Assembly (NCBI GenBank): GCA_017994425.1
Contig: JAGOKS010000011.1
Coordinates: 1 to 39,009 of the forward strand
Source: Bacteroidales bacterium
GTDB taxonomy: Bacteria; Bacteroidota; Bacteroidia; Bacteroidales; WCHB1-69
Direction of reading: 5' to 3'
Length of the DNA: 39,009 nt
How positions within the stretch are numbered: the stretch's first letter is position 1; every line of letters begins with the position of its first letter. The notes under the pieces were generated by a model that searched no databases, was not told where the DNA came from, and saw only the letters and a program-made list of their open reading frames with translations. Both the position numbers and the translations under genes were made by a program. This document shows positions 8,672-17,093 of this stretch, one piece after another.

Positions 8672-9280
8672 CTATTGATTTTTTAAACCTTGTTGTAACA
8701 ATTTAAAATTTAATAAAAGTTTATGCGTGTCCTTTGATAAAGCATAGTTTTCCCATAAAAATCCCAATACGCCTATTCCTCCAAATTTCCATTGTTTAAC
8801 TTGAGTAAAATTTGTAGTATCTATCCCACCCAAGGCAATAACTTTATCGTCAATAATCTTTTTTTCACTTGCTTCTTTCAAATCTTTAGAGTAAAAAGCA
8901 CCTTGATAATTTTGTTTTGAAATACTTTTAAAAATAGGACTTAAAAACAAATAGTCATAAAATGCTTTATGTTCAATTATCTCTTTAAAACTATGACAAG
9001 AAAAAGTTCTATGTTTTGGGATTATAGAAAAATTTGCTTTGGCTTTGCTATTAAGATGCACTCCTTTAATTTTAAATTCATTAATCAATTCAAAGTGATT
9101 ATGAATAATAATATATTTATGAAAAGCGGGATTTATTTTTTCTATAAACATACGATAATCATTGATATTTGCATTCGGTTTTCGAAGATGAAAATATTCC
9201 AAGCCGTTTTCAAATAGGATATACATAGCTTCATTTTCATTTTCAATCCAAGAAGGATGAGAAATCACTATAAGTTTCAT
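8672..9280 (-). CDS. ThiE-like protein, probably thiazole tautomerase TenI
   Basis: 202 residues from the ATG at 9280. It has the ThiE/TenI fold: FHLRKPNA in place of QLREK, IIHNHFELINEFKIKGVHLN, SCHSFKEI, LSPIFKSISKQNYQG and ALGGID. It lacks the TxTK loop and the canonical QLREK, so it is unlikely to be a second thiamine-phosphate synthase. The SCHS motif fits the active-site histidine of TenI, which tautomerises the ThiG thiazole product; that comparison is from memory. An upstream ATG at 9313 would add 11 Lys/Asn-rich residues, but homologues begin MKLIVI, so 9280 is preferred. thiE follows 2 bases later. Confidence 0.8.
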   Translation of the reverse strand: MKLIVISHPSWIENENEAMYILFENGLEYFHLRKPNANINDYRMFIEKINPAFHKYIIIHNHFELINEFKIKGVHLNSKAKANFSIIPKHRTFSCHSFKEIIEHKAFYDYLFLSPIFKSISKQNYQGAFYSKDLKEASEKKIIDDKVIALGGIDTTNFTQVKQWKFGGIGVLGFLWENYALSKDTHKLLLNFKLLQQGLKNQ

Positions 9281-9687
9281 CGATATATTTCTGTTTTTTT
9301 TAATTTGAATCACACAACTTCCATAAAGGAAAGGTTGGTTTCTACTTTTTTTTGTTTTATTTCAGTATTGAAAATTCAGTTCTTATGTTTATTTCTTAAT
9401 GCCAAACATTAAATCAAGCACAACAATGTTTTTTACAGATTTTTATTCTTTAGAATTTAATTTTTAATTTTTTACAAAATTACAATAAATAAAGGAACAA
9501 TAATAATAAATATTATAATTCTACTTATTAATTATGTAACCATTTAAAAGAAAATAAATTATTTTAAATAATTTGTATAATTTTTGTGGAAAAAATATTT
9601 ATTTAAATATTAGGTTTATATTATAATAAATAGTATTTTTGCATATCATTATTAATGGTTTTTAAAACGAATTAAAATATTGAAAAA
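9281..9687. other. AT-rich divergent intergenic region, possible tenI-thiE promoter
   Basis: This gap separates tenI-thiE (-) from tonB copy 2 (+). The only signals seen are a minus-strand TAATTTTG (9482-9475), which would give tenI-thiE a leader near 190 bases, and the plus-strand -7 box at 9634-9641. The leader lacks the CUGAGA and ACCUGA conserved parts of a TPP riboswitch. No gene is visible; most of the sequence is A/T runs. Confidence 0.5.
9634..9641 (+). promoter_or_regulatory. -7 promoter box for tonB copy 2
   Basis: TATTTTTG matches TAnnTTTG and ends 46 bases before the ATG at 9688. It could also drive ispB-mrdA-rodA downstream. Confidence 0.5.
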
Positions 9688-10371
9688 ATGGAACTTAAAA
9701 AATCAAAAAAAGCAGATTTAGAATTGAAAAAACCCATATTTTTTCAAATAGGAATATTTGTAGCTTTGGTATTGGTATTAGCCATGTTTGAATTATTCGG
9801 ATCGAAAGAAAAAGAAGTTATTAGCTTTGATTATGGAGCTGCTATAGAAACAGAAGATATTATTTTACAAACCGAACAACAGAAAGAAGTTGCTCCCCCT
9901 CCACCAGCACCGATGACAACTACCGTAATAGATATTATCGATGACAATATCAAAATTGAAACGAATTTTGAAGTTGATGCTGAATCGGATCAATCTATGG
10001 TTACCCAAGAATATGAATATGTTGAATATGTTGATGAAGCACCTGTAGAAGAAGAAGAAATTTTTGTTATTGTTGAAGATAACCCCGAATTTCCGGGAGG
10101 AGAAGAAGCTCGCATTAAATTCCTCCAAGACAATATCGTTTATCCCAGCGTTGCAAAAAGCGCGAATATTGAAGGAAGAGTTATCGTAGGTTTCGTAGTA
10201 GAACCTGACGGTCGTATTACCAATGTAAAAATATTAAGAGGTAGAGTTCAGAGTTTAGATGAAGAAGCTGTTCGTGTTACCAAAATGATGCCTAAATGGA
10301 AACCGGGAAAACAAAGAGGAAAAGCTGTAAGAGCACAATATCAGATGCCTATTGTTTTTGTGTTACAATAA
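9688..10371 (+). CDS. Energy transducer TonB (copy 2)
   Basis: 227 residues with the same layout as the copy at 7338: tail MELKKSKKADLELKK, one membrane segment (about 17-37), then SKEKE, a linker with APPPPAPM followed by a strongly acidic stretch (about 85-130), and a TonB C-terminal domain with NPEFPGG, YPSVAKSANIEGRVIVGFVVEPDG and MPKWKPGKQRGKAVRAQ. The ends of the two copies are very alike and the linkers differ, as expected for duplicated TonBs serving different receptors. It lies 60 bases before ispB on the same strand. Confidence 0.93.
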   Translation: MELKKSKKADLELKKPIFFQIGIFVALVLVLAMFELFGSKEKEVISFDYGAAIETEDIILQTEQQKEVAPPPPAPMTTTVIDIIDDNIKIETNFEVDAESDQSMVTQEYEYVEYVDEAPVEEEEIFVIVEDNPEFPGGEEARIKFLQDNIVYPSVAKSANIEGRVIVGFVVEPDGRITNVKILRGRVQSLDEEAVRVTKMMPKWKPGKQRGKAVRAQYQMPIVFVLQ

Positions 10372-10388
10372 TTACCTACAAATATATG

Positions 10389-10404
10389 GAAGTTGTAAAA
10401 CTTC
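10389..10404 (+). terminator. Small hairpin after tonB copy 2, weak terminator at best
   Basis: GAAGTT (10389-10394) and AACTTC (10399-10404) form a 6-bp stem closed by a GTAA tetraloop. Only a short TTCTTC-type tract follows, so it may attenuate rather than stop transcription into ispB. Confidence 0.25.
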
Positions 10405-10431
10405 TTCTCAACCCTAAAATGTAATAAAACA

Positions 10432-11397
10432 ATGGATAAATATTATAATTTCATAAATGAACATTTTGGTGAAATCGTTTTACCAAAAGAACCATCCTCA
10501 CTTTATGACTCTATTCGCTACATATTAGAGCAAAAAGGGAAATGGATTCGTCCACAAATGTGTTTGTTATCTTGTGAATTATTCGATGGATATATAAAAA
10601 ATGCCATCTATCCCGCCATTGCTTTCGAATTGTTACACACCTTTACCCTTGTTCATGACGACATCATGGATGAATCGGAATTAAGACGAGGGAATCTAAC
10701 CATTTATAAAAAATGGGGTAGCAGCACTGCAATACTAGCAGGTGATATTTTATTTGCCTTAGCATATCAATATCTTTTACAATATAAATCCATAGGAATA
10801 AATAAAATTATTGGGTTGTTTACTTCAAGTATTATTACTATTTGTGAAGGACAACAAATGGACATGGATTTTGAAAAAGAATTGAAAATTAAATCGGATA
10901 TGTATTTGAAAATGATACGTTTTAAAACAGCTACATTGCTTGCGGCTTGCTTAAAGACTGGTGCTATTACAGCAAATGCAAAACCCGAACATCAAGAATA
11001 TATTTATGAATTTGGCATCAATATAGGAATGGCTTTCCAAATTCAAGATGATCTTTTTGACGTATATGGACAAACTGAGACTGTTGGAAAAGTTAATGGG
11101 CAAGACATTGCAAGTAATAAGAAAACATTTTTATCAGTTACCGCTTTAGAAATAGTTAAAGGAGATGATTTAAAAACATTGAAGAAATATTTTTCTAAAA
11201 CCACTTATGATTTTAATGAAAAATTCAATGCTATTAAAGCTTTATACGACAAATATAATATTCGCCAGTTAGCTGAAAGTCAGATTGAAAGATATTATCA
11301 GCAAGCTTATAAAAACTTGGATGCCATCAATTTACCCGAAGAAAAAACTTCTTCTTTGATTGATTTCGTTAAACAATTAATGTACAGAAGCTATTAA
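10432..11397 (+). CDS. Polyprenyl diphosphate synthase (octaprenyl type)
   Basis: 321 residues. It is a trans-prenyltransferase that extends farnesyl diphosphate with isopentenyl diphosphate; in Bacteroidota this family usually makes the menaquinone side chain. Both Asp-rich Mg2+ sites are present: the first is D76-D-I-M-D80 followed by ELRRG, the second is D206-D-L-F-D210 in FQIQDDLFDVYG. GKWIRPQM near residue 35 is the usual substrate-binding Lys/Arg motif. Product length cannot be read reliably from sequence, so no symbol is given; ispB is the nearest name. It is followed after 8 bases by mrdA. Confidence 0.92.
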   Translation: MDKYYNFINEHFGEIVLPKEPSSLYDSIRYILEQKGKWIRPQMCLLSCELFDGYIKNAIYPAIAFELLHTFTLVHDDIMDESELRRGNLTIYKKWGSSTAILAGDILFALAYQYLLQYKSIGINKIIGLFTSSIITICEGQQMDMDFEKELKIKSDMYLKMIRFKTATLLAACLKTGAITANAKPEHQEYIYEFGINIGMAFQIQDDLFDVYGQTETVGKVNGQDIASNKKTFLSVTALEIVKGDDLKTLKKYFSKTTYDFNEKFNAIKALYDKYNIRQLAESQIERYYQQAYKNLDAINLPEEKTSSLIDFVKQLMYRSY

Positions 11398-11405
11398 TCC
11401 AATGC

Positions 11406-13232
11406 ATGAAAGATAGTTCAAGATATCAATATCGTAAATGGATTATTCTTTCCTTTGTTTTTTTTGTTATTATTGTTTATTTTATCCGTCTTTTATTTTT
11501 ACAAGTATTTGATGACCAATGGGAAATAAGAGCAAAAGGCAATGCGTTACGTTATGTTTGCGATTATCCTCCCAGAGGATTGATTTATGATAGAAATGGA
11601 GAATTATTAGTTACTAATGCCATCTCCTATGATTTAATGGTTGTACCCCGTAAAGTAAAACTTTCCGACACTTTAATGAATGAATTGTGTAAAATATTGG
11701 ATATTTCTCCTGAAGAATTCATTCGACGTTTTAAAAAGGCAAAAACCTATTCTCCTTTTGTAGCATCTATTTTTGATAGACAAATATCTGATGAAACACA
11801 TGGGTATATTGAAGAACGATTACATCGTCTTCAGGGGTTTTATGTACAGCCTCGAACATTACGAAAATACATGACTACTTCATCAGCACATTCATTAGGA
11901 TACATAGGTGAAGTAAATTACAATGAAATGGAAAAAGACGCATATTATACAATGGGGGATTATATTGGGAAAATAGGCATAGAAAAATCATACGAAAAAG
12001 AATTGAGAGGGGTAAAAGGTTGTCAGATACTATTGGTAGATAACTTAAACCGAGAGAAAGGGTCCTTTCAAAACGGACTTTATGATACAGCTGCAATAGC
12101 AGGGAAAAGCTTGTGGTCATCACTAGATAAAAATTTACAAGAATATGGGGAAAAATTAATGCAAGGCAAACGTGGAAGTATTGTTGCTATCGAACCTTCT
12201 ACAGGTGAGATATTGTGTTTGGTTACATCTCCCAGTTATAACCCTGATTTGTTGGTTGGACGTGAACGTAGTAAAAATTATGAAAAATTGCATAAAGATT
12301 CTATAAATAAACCTTTATTTAATAGAGCCTTGATGGCACAATATCCTCCCGGATCTACTTTTAAACTTGTGAATGCATTAATTGGACAAGAAGAAGAAGT
12401 GATTAATAGAAATACAACATATAGTTGTCATATGGGTTTTGCCTATGGAAATAGAGTATTAGGCTGTCATGCTCATGCCTCACCGGTAGATTTGGTATTC
12501 TCCATACAAACTTCTTGCAATGCATATTACTGCAGAGTGCTTAAAGCGATATTAGAAAATAGAAGCAAATACAAAAATACAAAAGAAGCCTATGATGCAT
12601 GGTATAAAAAAGTTACAAACTTAGGATTTGGACATAAATTTAACTCCGATCTACCCTATGAGTTAAAAGGCTTTATCCCTGAATCCAGCTATTACGATCG
12701 CTATTATGGCATTAATAGATGGAAAGCAACAACAATTATATCAATTGCCATCGGACAAGGTGAAGTTGCAGTAACACCTGTTCAACTTGCTAATTTAGTT
12801 GCTATTATTGCTAATAAAGGGTATTATTATTCCCCTCATCTTGTAAAAGCTATAGGACATGTTGACTCTTTAAATAGACTTTTTAACACGAAACATTATG
12901 TAGGTATTCAAGAAATTTATTTTTTACCTGTAATCGAAGGCATGGAAAAAGCAGCAACGGCAGGTACTGTTCGCAGTGCTGCTGTTCCGGGAATACGTAT
13001 TGCCGGTAAAACAGGAACCGCTCAGAATCCTCACGGAAAAGACCATTCTATTTTAGTATGTTATGCTCCTGTTGATAATCCAAAAATTGCCATTTCCGTA
13101 ATTGTTGAAAATGCAGGGTTCGGAGCTACTTGGGCAGGTCCTATTGCCGGACTAATGATAGAAAAATACTTAAAAGATAGTGTAACTCGAATTGAGCTCG
13201 AAAAGCGTATTATGGATGCCGTTATATATTAA
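11406..13232 (+). CDS. mrdA: Penicillin-binding protein 2 (elongasome transpeptidase)
   Basis: 608 residues, normal for PBP2. An uncleaved N-terminal membrane anchor (about 12-32) leads to the PBP dimerisation domain (YPPRGLIYDRNGELL near residue 55) and the transpeptidase domain. All three active-site motifs are intact: S317-TFK320 in PPGSTFK, S370-C-N372, and K535-T-G537. It cross-links peptidoglycan during lateral growth in the periplasm. rodA starts 6 bases later, the standard partner, which supports PBP2 over the division protein PBP3. The start at 11406 is chosen; an ATG at 11402 is in another frame. Confidence 0.96.
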   Translation: MKDSSRYQYRKWIILSFVFFVIIVYFIRLLFLQVFDDQWEIRAKGNALRYVCDYPPRGLIYDRNGELLVTNAISYDLMVVPRKVKLSDTLMNELCKILDISPEEFIRRFKKAKTYSPFVASIFDRQISDETHGYIEERLHRLQGFYVQPRTLRKYMTTSSAHSLGYIGEVNYNEMEKDAYYTMGDYIGKIGIEKSYEKELRGVKGCQILLVDNLNREKGSFQNGLYDTAAIAGKSLWSSLDKNLQEYGEKLMQGKRGSIVAIEPSTGEILCLVTSPSYNPDLLVGRERSKNYEKLHKDSINKPLFNRALMAQYPPGSTFKLVNALIGQEEEVINRNTTYSCHMGFAYGNRVLGCHAHASPVDLVFSIQTSCNAYYCRVLKAILENRSKYKNTKEAYDAWYKKVTNLGFGHKFNSDLPYELKGFIPESSYYDRYYGINRWKATTIISIAIGQGEVAVTPVQLANLVAIIANKGYYYSPHLVKAIGHVDSLNRLFNTKHYVGIQEIYFLPVIEGMEKAATAGTVRSAAVPGIRIAGKTGTAQNPHGKDHSILVCYAPVDNPKIAISVIVENAGFGATWAGPIAGLMIEKYLKDSVTRIELEKRIMDAVIY

Positions 13233-13238
13233 TATAGC

Positions 13239-14483
13239 ATGAAGAAAACAAAAAGTAATATCGATTTGACTCTTATTCTTCTTTTTTTTGCCTTGATAGG
13301 TATCGGATGGATTAATATTTATTCTACTACAGCTGATAGTAATGGAATCTTTAGCTTCAATACCAATTACGGTAGACAATTGATTTGGATAGGTAGCGCC
13401 ATATTATTATTAATTTTTACTATGGTTATTAATTATCGTTTTTATCCTGCTTTTTCAACTCCAATCTACATATTGTTTATCATTATGTTAGTATTAGTTG
13501 TTTTTATTGGAGAAACTACAAAAGGAGCAACATCCTGGTTCGGCATCGGCAACATAGGTATACAACCGGCTGAATTTGCAAAATATGCAACTTGTCTTTT
13601 GCTGGCACGTTATATTGCTGATAATGATTGCGATTTAACAAAAAATAAACATTTATTAATTGTAATTTTAATGATATTACTTCCCATGTCATTAATTTTA
13701 CTTCAAAATGACACCGGCTCTGCTTTACCTTTTCTATTCTTAATCTTTGCTTTATATAGAGAAGGATTAAAATCCTGGATATTAATCAGTGGTTTTTCTG
13801 CTATAATTTTGTTTATTTTGTTAGTTTTCCTTAAAGAATGGGCTGTCATAATAATACTTTCGGTAATATTAGCCTTTTTTCTATGGACTTTGCGTAAACA
13901 AAAACGCATGTATGTAGGCATATTTCTGATATATGCCGCCGCCATAGTTTATGTTTTTTCTATAGGTACGGTTTATAACCGTGTATTAAAAGATTATCAA
14001 CGAGCACGTATTGAAGTACTTTTCGGGAAAATAGATGATCCAAAAGGCATAGACTACAACGTTATACAATCAAAAATAGCCATAGGATCGGGTGGATTTA
14101 CAGGAAAAGGTTTTAGAAATGGAACTCAAACAACTCTAAATTTTGTGCCTGAACAAAGTACTGATTTTATTTTTTGTACCATTGGCGAAGAATGGGGATT
14201 TCTAGGATCTATTTTCGTTATCTTATTGTATGCCTTATTGATAATACGTATTTTTATGCGATCTGAACAACAACGAGAACCGTTTGTACGGATTTACGGT
14301 TATTGTATCGCATGCATTTTCTTTGCCCATTTTGCCATCAACATCGGTATGACAATTGGTTTAATGCCTGTTATAGGAATTCCACTCCCTTTTATCAGCT
14401 ATGGAGGTTCATCCTTATTAGCATATACTTTAATGCTTTTTACATTTATCAATCTTGATGCAAAAACCAACCACTGGGCTTAA
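13239..14483 (+). CDS. rodA: Rod shape-determining protein RodA (SEDS glycosyltransferase)
   Basis: 414 residues with about ten membrane segments. RodA polymerises lipid II into glycan strands together with PBP2. SEDS signatures are present: GATSWFGIGNIGIQPAEFAK near residue 95, the LLQNDTGSALPF segment, the IAIGSGGFTGKGF loop with FVPEQSTDFIF, and the near-terminal GIPLPFISYGGSSLLAYTL. Its tight coupling to mrdA marks it as RodA rather than FtsW. mreBCD, which often precede this pair, are not in the window. There is no obvious terminator in the 120 bases downstream. Confidence 0.96.
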   Translation: MKKTKSNIDLTLILLFFALIGIGWINIYSTTADSNGIFSFNTNYGRQLIWIGSAILLLIFTMVINYRFYPAFSTPIYILFIIMLVLVVFIGETTKGATSWFGIGNIGIQPAEFAKYATCLLLARYIADNDCDLTKNKHLLIVILMILLPMSLILLQNDTGSALPFLFLIFALYREGLKSWILISGFSAIILFILLVFLKEWAVIIILSVILAFFLWTLRKQKRMYVGIFLIYAAAIVYVFSIGTVYNRVLKDYQRARIEVLFGKIDDPKGIDYNVIQSKIAIGSGGFTGKGFRNGTQTTLNFVPEQSTDFIFCTIGEEWGFLGSIFVILLYALLIIRIFMRSEQQREPFVRIYGYCIACIFFAHFAINIGMTIGLMPVIGIPLPFISYGGSSLLAYTLMLFTFINLDAKTNHWA

Positions 14484-14606
14484 TCTTTGTGTTGCTAGTA
14501 TGGGGAATTTATTTTTTTTCTTTGATTATGAATTTACATTTATACCATTTATACTATCAATTTAAAAATTATTTTATCAGGCTATGTTTTGGAAGCTATT
14601 TTTTTG

Positions 14607-14614
14607 TACTTTTG
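14607..14614 (+). promoter_or_regulatory. -7 promoter box for tRNA-Ser
   Basis: TACTTTTG matches TAnnTTTG and ends only 4 bases before the mature tRNA 5' end at 14619, so transcription would begin at or within a base or two of it. Confidence 0.65.
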
Positions 14615-14618
14615 CAGC

Positions 14619-14703
14619 GGAGAGATGGCAGAGTGGTCGATTGCGGCGGTCTTGAAAACCGTTGACCTTCACGGGTCCGGGGGTTCGAATCCCTCTCTCT
14701 CCG
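14619..14703 (+). tRNA. tRNA-Ser (anticodon UGA)
   Basis: 85 nt. Acceptor GGAGAGA (14619-14625) pairs with TCTCTCC (14696-14702), with discriminator G at 14703. The anticodon loop CTTGAAA (14651-14657) gives TGA at 14653-14655. A long variable arm, as in serine tRNAs, precedes the T arm with loop TTCGAAT (14684-14690). CCA is not encoded. Open frames across this stretch on the minus strand are artefacts. Confidence 0.96.
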
Positions 14704-14725
14704 CTGAAGCATGGTTTTAAGTTAT

Positions 14726-14751
14726 AAACACCTTTAAAAAGGTGTTTTTTT
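14726..14751 (+). terminator. Rho-independent terminator after tRNA-Ser
   Basis: AAACACCTTT (14726-14735) and AAAGGTGTTT (14738-14747) form a near-perfect hairpin, followed by a T run that continues the stem's final Ts. The spacing, 22 bases after the tRNA, is ideal. Confidence 0.85.
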
Positions 14752-14766
14752 ATTCCCACTTTTTAG

Positions 14767-14774
14767 TATCTTTG
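14767..14774 (+). promoter_or_regulatory. -7 promoter box for the SH3-like exported protein
   Basis: TATCTTTG matches TAnnTTTG. It lies just after the tRNA terminator and 25 bases before the ATG at 14800. Confidence 0.6.
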
Positions 14775-14799
14775 CGAGCGTATTTTAAAATATAAATCA

Positions 14800-15696
14800 A
14801 TGTGTAGACAAAATATCAACTTATTGATAGTTTTCATAATGTATTCTTTCTTCTCTTTTGCTCAATCAGGACTTAGCAGTTATAAAATTCCGCAATGGTT
14901 AGTAAAAGCCGATACAAATTTACAATGGATGCAGCAAAAAAAGCAAGAAGACATCGAAATTAAACAAAATATTATTAAAAAAATTAAATCTAAATCACCA
15001 AATCTAAAAGGAGTTCTTAAATATCATAATTTGCCTCCCGATTCATTGGTTAAAATGTCTTTTATGATAGATATTAATCATGACAGTATTGATGATTTTA
15101 TTTTTTATGATTATTTGCCTTTTTGTAATGAACAAGCATTTGTAATTATTGCCGTTTCAAAAAACAATTCTTATGAAATTATATTAGAAAAAGAATGTGA
15201 ATTCTTAAGTTGGTATTCTAGAGATGATAGCTTATCATTTCAAATTTATGTGCAAGGTTGTTGCGAAGACTATCACGGATACATGTATAGCATTTTATCT
15301 ATAAAAGGGGTAGAAGAATCACTCTATCTGCAACTTATGCAAATTAAAAACAGACAACTTTTTACATCTACTAATCCCGAAATAATTTGGAAGTCTTCAA
15401 CTCATATACCGATGCAACATGAAACGATAGCAAAAGCAGAAATTACAAAAGATTCCGTATATCTCAAACACAATCCTGAAGAAATAAGAGGAGTTATGGT
15501 TTTTTTTATGGAAAATTCTCCACAGTGGTTTTTGTATGCCGGTGATAATGCTGAGATTTTAGAAGAAATAATAATTAATCAGATAAAATGGTATTATTTA
15601 AAAATACGTGTTAATAAGCGAAATATGCCTCTTGATTTTCCTCAAGGTAGTTTTGTTTACGGATGGATACAGGCAAATAATGTATTGCTTAAATAA
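14800..15696 (+). CDS. Exported protein of unknown function, SH3-like C-terminus
   Basis: 298 residues, not recognised as a named family. It has a signal peptide (about 1-21, ending FSFAQ). Residues near 85-105 read DINHDSIDDFIFYD, a DxNxDxxxD pattern like the Ca2+-binding loops of FG-GAP/VCBS or dockerin-type repeats. The last 60 or so residues (AGDNAEILEEIIINQIKWYYLKIRV...GWIQANNV) look like a bacterial SH3 domain, which often binds cell-wall peptide or substrates. It is therefore probably periplasmic. It has its own promoter box and terminator upstream, so it is a separate unit. Confidence 0.75.
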   Translation: MCRQNINLLIVFIMYSFFSFAQSGLSSYKIPQWLVKADTNLQWMQQKKQEDIEIKQNIIKKIKSKSPNLKGVLKYHNLPPDSLVKMSFMIDINHDSIDDFIFYDYLPFCNEQAFVIIAVSKNNSYEIILEKECEFLSWYSRDDSLSFQIYVQGCCEDYHGYMYSILSIKGVEESLYLQLMQIKNRQLFTSTNPEIIWKSSTHIPMQHETIAKAEITKDSVYLKHNPEEIRGVMVFFMENSPQWFLYAGDNAEILEEIIINQIKWYYLKIRVNKRNMPLDFPQGSFVYGWIQANNVLLK

Positions 15697-15704
15697 ACCT
15701 ACTG

Positions 15705-15712
15705 TAAATTTG
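15705..15712 (+). promoter_or_regulatory. -7 promoter box for the GNAT-like gene
   Basis: TAAATTTG matches TAnnTTTG and ends 27 bases before the ATG at 15740. It lies 9 bases after the previous stop, which supports the shorter start of the next gene. Confidence 0.5.
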
Positions 15713-15739
15713 TATTTTTTATGTATAAATATTCGGTTT

Positions 15740-16867
15740 ATGACTAATTCCACACATCCTCAAATTCAAATTAAAGAAGTAATCAACGATAAAGATTTAC
15801 GATTGTTTATTCGCTTTCCAAAGCATTTATACAAACATTGCCCTTATTATGTCCCCTCTTTAGAATCAGAAGATTGGAAGACTTTAAAACATCATCCCGC
15901 CAAAGCCTTTTGCGAAATTCGTATGTGGCTTGCTTTTCAAGACACGAAAGTTGTAGGTCGAATTGCAGGCATTATCAATCACAAATGCAATGCATTAAAA
16001 CATCAGCAACGCATACGTTTCGCATGGTTCGATACAATCAATGATACAGAAGTAGCAGGTACTTTGTTTAATGTTGTTGAAAATTGGGGCAGAGAACAAA
16101 AATTGCTGGAGATAAGCGGTCCGTCACGTTTTTCAAATATGGAAAAACAAGGAATGATGATATATGGATTCAATCAAATGCCTCCTATATCTGCAGAATA
16201 TAATTTTGCCTATTATCCGCAAATCCTTGAAATTCTTGGATATCAAAAAGAAGTTGATTATATTCAATATAAAGTTGCTATGGGTCCTATACCTGAAAAA
16301 ATTACAAGACTATATGAATATATATCAAATAAATATAATGTTAAAATTAAAGAATTTAAGCATAAAAAAGATATGATTCCCTACGGAAAAAAAATGTTTT
16401 TAGCCTTGAATCAAAGTTATTCCGATATTTATAATTTTATACCTCTAAGCGATGAAGAAATTGATTTTATGATTAAAAATAATTTTAACTTTATAGATAA
16501 AGACTTAATTAACATATTGGTAGATGAGAACAATGAAATGGTAGGTTTTAGTTTATGTATGCCTTCGTTGAGCAAAGCTTTTCGTAAAGCCAAAGGGAAA
16601 ATATTTCCTTTCGGTTGGTATTATATATGGAAAGCTATCCGAAAAAATGACGAAGTAGATATGTATTTTACAGGCGTATTACCTCAACATTCAAAAAAAG
16701 GATTTCATTTACTTTATCATTATAAACTTCATACTACTTTTAATGAAAAAGGTTATTTTTTTGCTAATGCAACCCAACAATTGGAATACAATGCTGCTCA
16801 CCATATTTGGAAAGAATATGATTCTGAAATAGTTTTTAAGCGTCGATGCTATGTAAAAAAATTATAA
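15740..16867 (+). CDS. GNAT-superfamily N-acetyltransferase-like protein
   Basis: 375 residues from the ATG at 15740. It belongs to a Bacteroidota-type conserved family: FIRFPKHLYKHCPYYVPSLESEDWKTL at the start, WLAFQDTKVVGRIAGIINHKCN (a GNAT beta4/alpha3-like acetyl-CoA region), FAWFDTINDTEVAGTLFNVVENWG and SGPSRFSNMEKQGMMIYGF. The substrate is unknown. The open frame extends to an ATG at 15608 inside the previous gene, but the intervening residues are not protein-like, and the -7 box at 15705 favours 15740. It is followed by 226 non-coding bases in which I see no terminator. Confidence 0.87.
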   Translation: MTNSTHPQIQIKEVINDKDLRLFIRFPKHLYKHCPYYVPSLESEDWKTLKHHPAKAFCEIRMWLAFQDTKVVGRIAGIINHKCNALKHQQRIRFAWFDTINDTEVAGTLFNVVENWGREQKLLEISGPSRFSNMEKQGMMIYGFNQMPPISAEYNFAYYPQILEILGYQKEVDYIQYKVAMGPIPEKITRLYEYISNKYNVKIKEFKHKKDMIPYGKKMFLALNQSYSDIYNFIPLSDEEIDFMIKNNFNFIDKDLINILVDENNEMVGFSLCMPSLSKAFRKAKGKIFPFGWYYIWKAIRKNDEVDMYFTGVLPQHSKKGFHLLYHYKLHTTFNEKGYFFANATQQLEYNAAHHIWKEYDSEIVFKRRCYVKKL

Positions 16868-17047
16868 TCCATTTAAGAGACCAAATAAGGGCTTTAGATA
16901 CTGTTTCATTTCTTAATTTACTGACACTTTCTTCCACGAAAAAACAGTTGAATTAATCCACTAATCAACATTTTTTCGGTATTATTTATTAAAAAAATCT
17001 TGTTGAAAAAAACTTCTGATTTTTATCTTTTCCGTTAGTATGAAATA

Positions 17048-17055
17048 TAACTTTG
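17048..17055 (+). promoter_or_regulatory. -7 promoter box for the TPR-barrel-SDR cluster
   Basis: TAACTTTG matches TAnnTTTG, 38 bases before the ATG at 17094. It probably drives the three closely packed genes up to 22731. Confidence 0.55.
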
Positions 17056-17093
17056 TAGGATAAATTATATACAATAATATAAAATTAATAAAA

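Noticed and set aside
9281..9482. TPP riboswitch in the tenI-thiE leader
   Set aside because: I looked for CUGAGA and ACCUGA blocks on the minus strand and did not find them; the same holds upstream of thiG.
14577..14759. A 60-codon minus-strand open frame
   Set aside because: It is the antisense of tRNA-Ser; the peptide text (GERGIRTPGP) is the well-known tRNA artefact.
15608..15739. N-terminal extension of the GNAT-like gene
   Set aside because: The extra 44 residues overlap the previous gene in another frame, and the -7 box lies inside them.
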